A stretch of 5,869 nucleotides of DNA from an uncultured Anaerolineales bacterium (GTDB lineage Bacteria; Chloroflexota; Anaerolineae; Anaerolineales; Villigracilaceae): positions 1 to 5,869 of the forward strand of contig CALLJA010000421.1 of the NCBI GenBank assembly GCA_938008865.1, in the 5' to 3' direction. A model generated the notes under the pieces. The model did no database searches and was not told the origin of the DNA. It was given only the letters and a program-made list of their open reading frames with translations. Positions 5,866 to 5,869 of this stretch are shown here, piece by piece. How positions within the stretch are numbered: the first letter of the stretch is position 1; each line of letters opens with the position of its first letter. Position numbers and translations under genes: made by a program.

Positions 5866-5869
5866 CGCA

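Overview
This is an ordinary, densely coded bacterial chromosome segment with moderately high GC. It holds two convergent transcription units. No rRNA, tRNA, CRISPR array, transposase, integrase or long non-coding stretch was seen. The likely host is a Chloroflexota member, perhaps Anaerolineae. That guess rests on the style of the large polytopic protein, with its extracytoplasmic Y-G-R-x-L-Y-P-R-F-Y domain, and on the mix of surface-polysaccharide genes with an aerobic cytochrome oxidase cofactor gene. No marker gene in the window confirms it, so treat the taxonomy as a weak inference.

Left and centre (1-4750, plus strand): four tightly packed genes look like one operon for an envelope or exported glycan. 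The first, cut by the window edge, is the C-terminus of a WecA/TagO/RfbF-type polyprenyl-phosphate sugar-1-phosphate transferase, the enzyme class that starts a glycan on the lipid carrier. Three bases later comes a family 2 glycosyltransferase. It is followed, with a 4-base GTGA overlap, by a second family 2 glycosyltransferase. Eight bases further on is an 862-residue membrane protein that looks like a GT-C (PMT/ArnT-like) glycosyltransferase with an N-terminal membrane extension and a soluble C-terminal domain. A plausible sequence of events is initiation on the lipid carrier, extension by the two cytoplasmic-face transferases, and a later sugar transfer on the outer face by the GT-C protein. 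The sugars involved cannot be read from the sequence.

Junction (4751-4787): a perfect 13-bp inverted repeat with a 4-base loop separates the convergent units. On the minus strand it is followed by six U residues, so it is best read as the intrinsic terminator of the minus-strand gene. It may also slow polymerase arriving from the other side.

Right (4788-5869, minus strand): a complete heme A synthase gene of the COX15/CtaA family, with all four expected histidine heme ligands. It implies that the cell makes heme A for an aa3- or caa3-type oxidase. Its 5' end is clear: a perfect TATAAT hexamer at the window edge, a short leader, and a GGAG site 6 bases before an ATG. The start is therefore at 5825, not at the upstream in-frame TTG.

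Nothing here amounts to a convincing new system. The most worthwhile leads are the architecture of the 862-residue membrane protein and its cysteine-bearing C-terminal domain.
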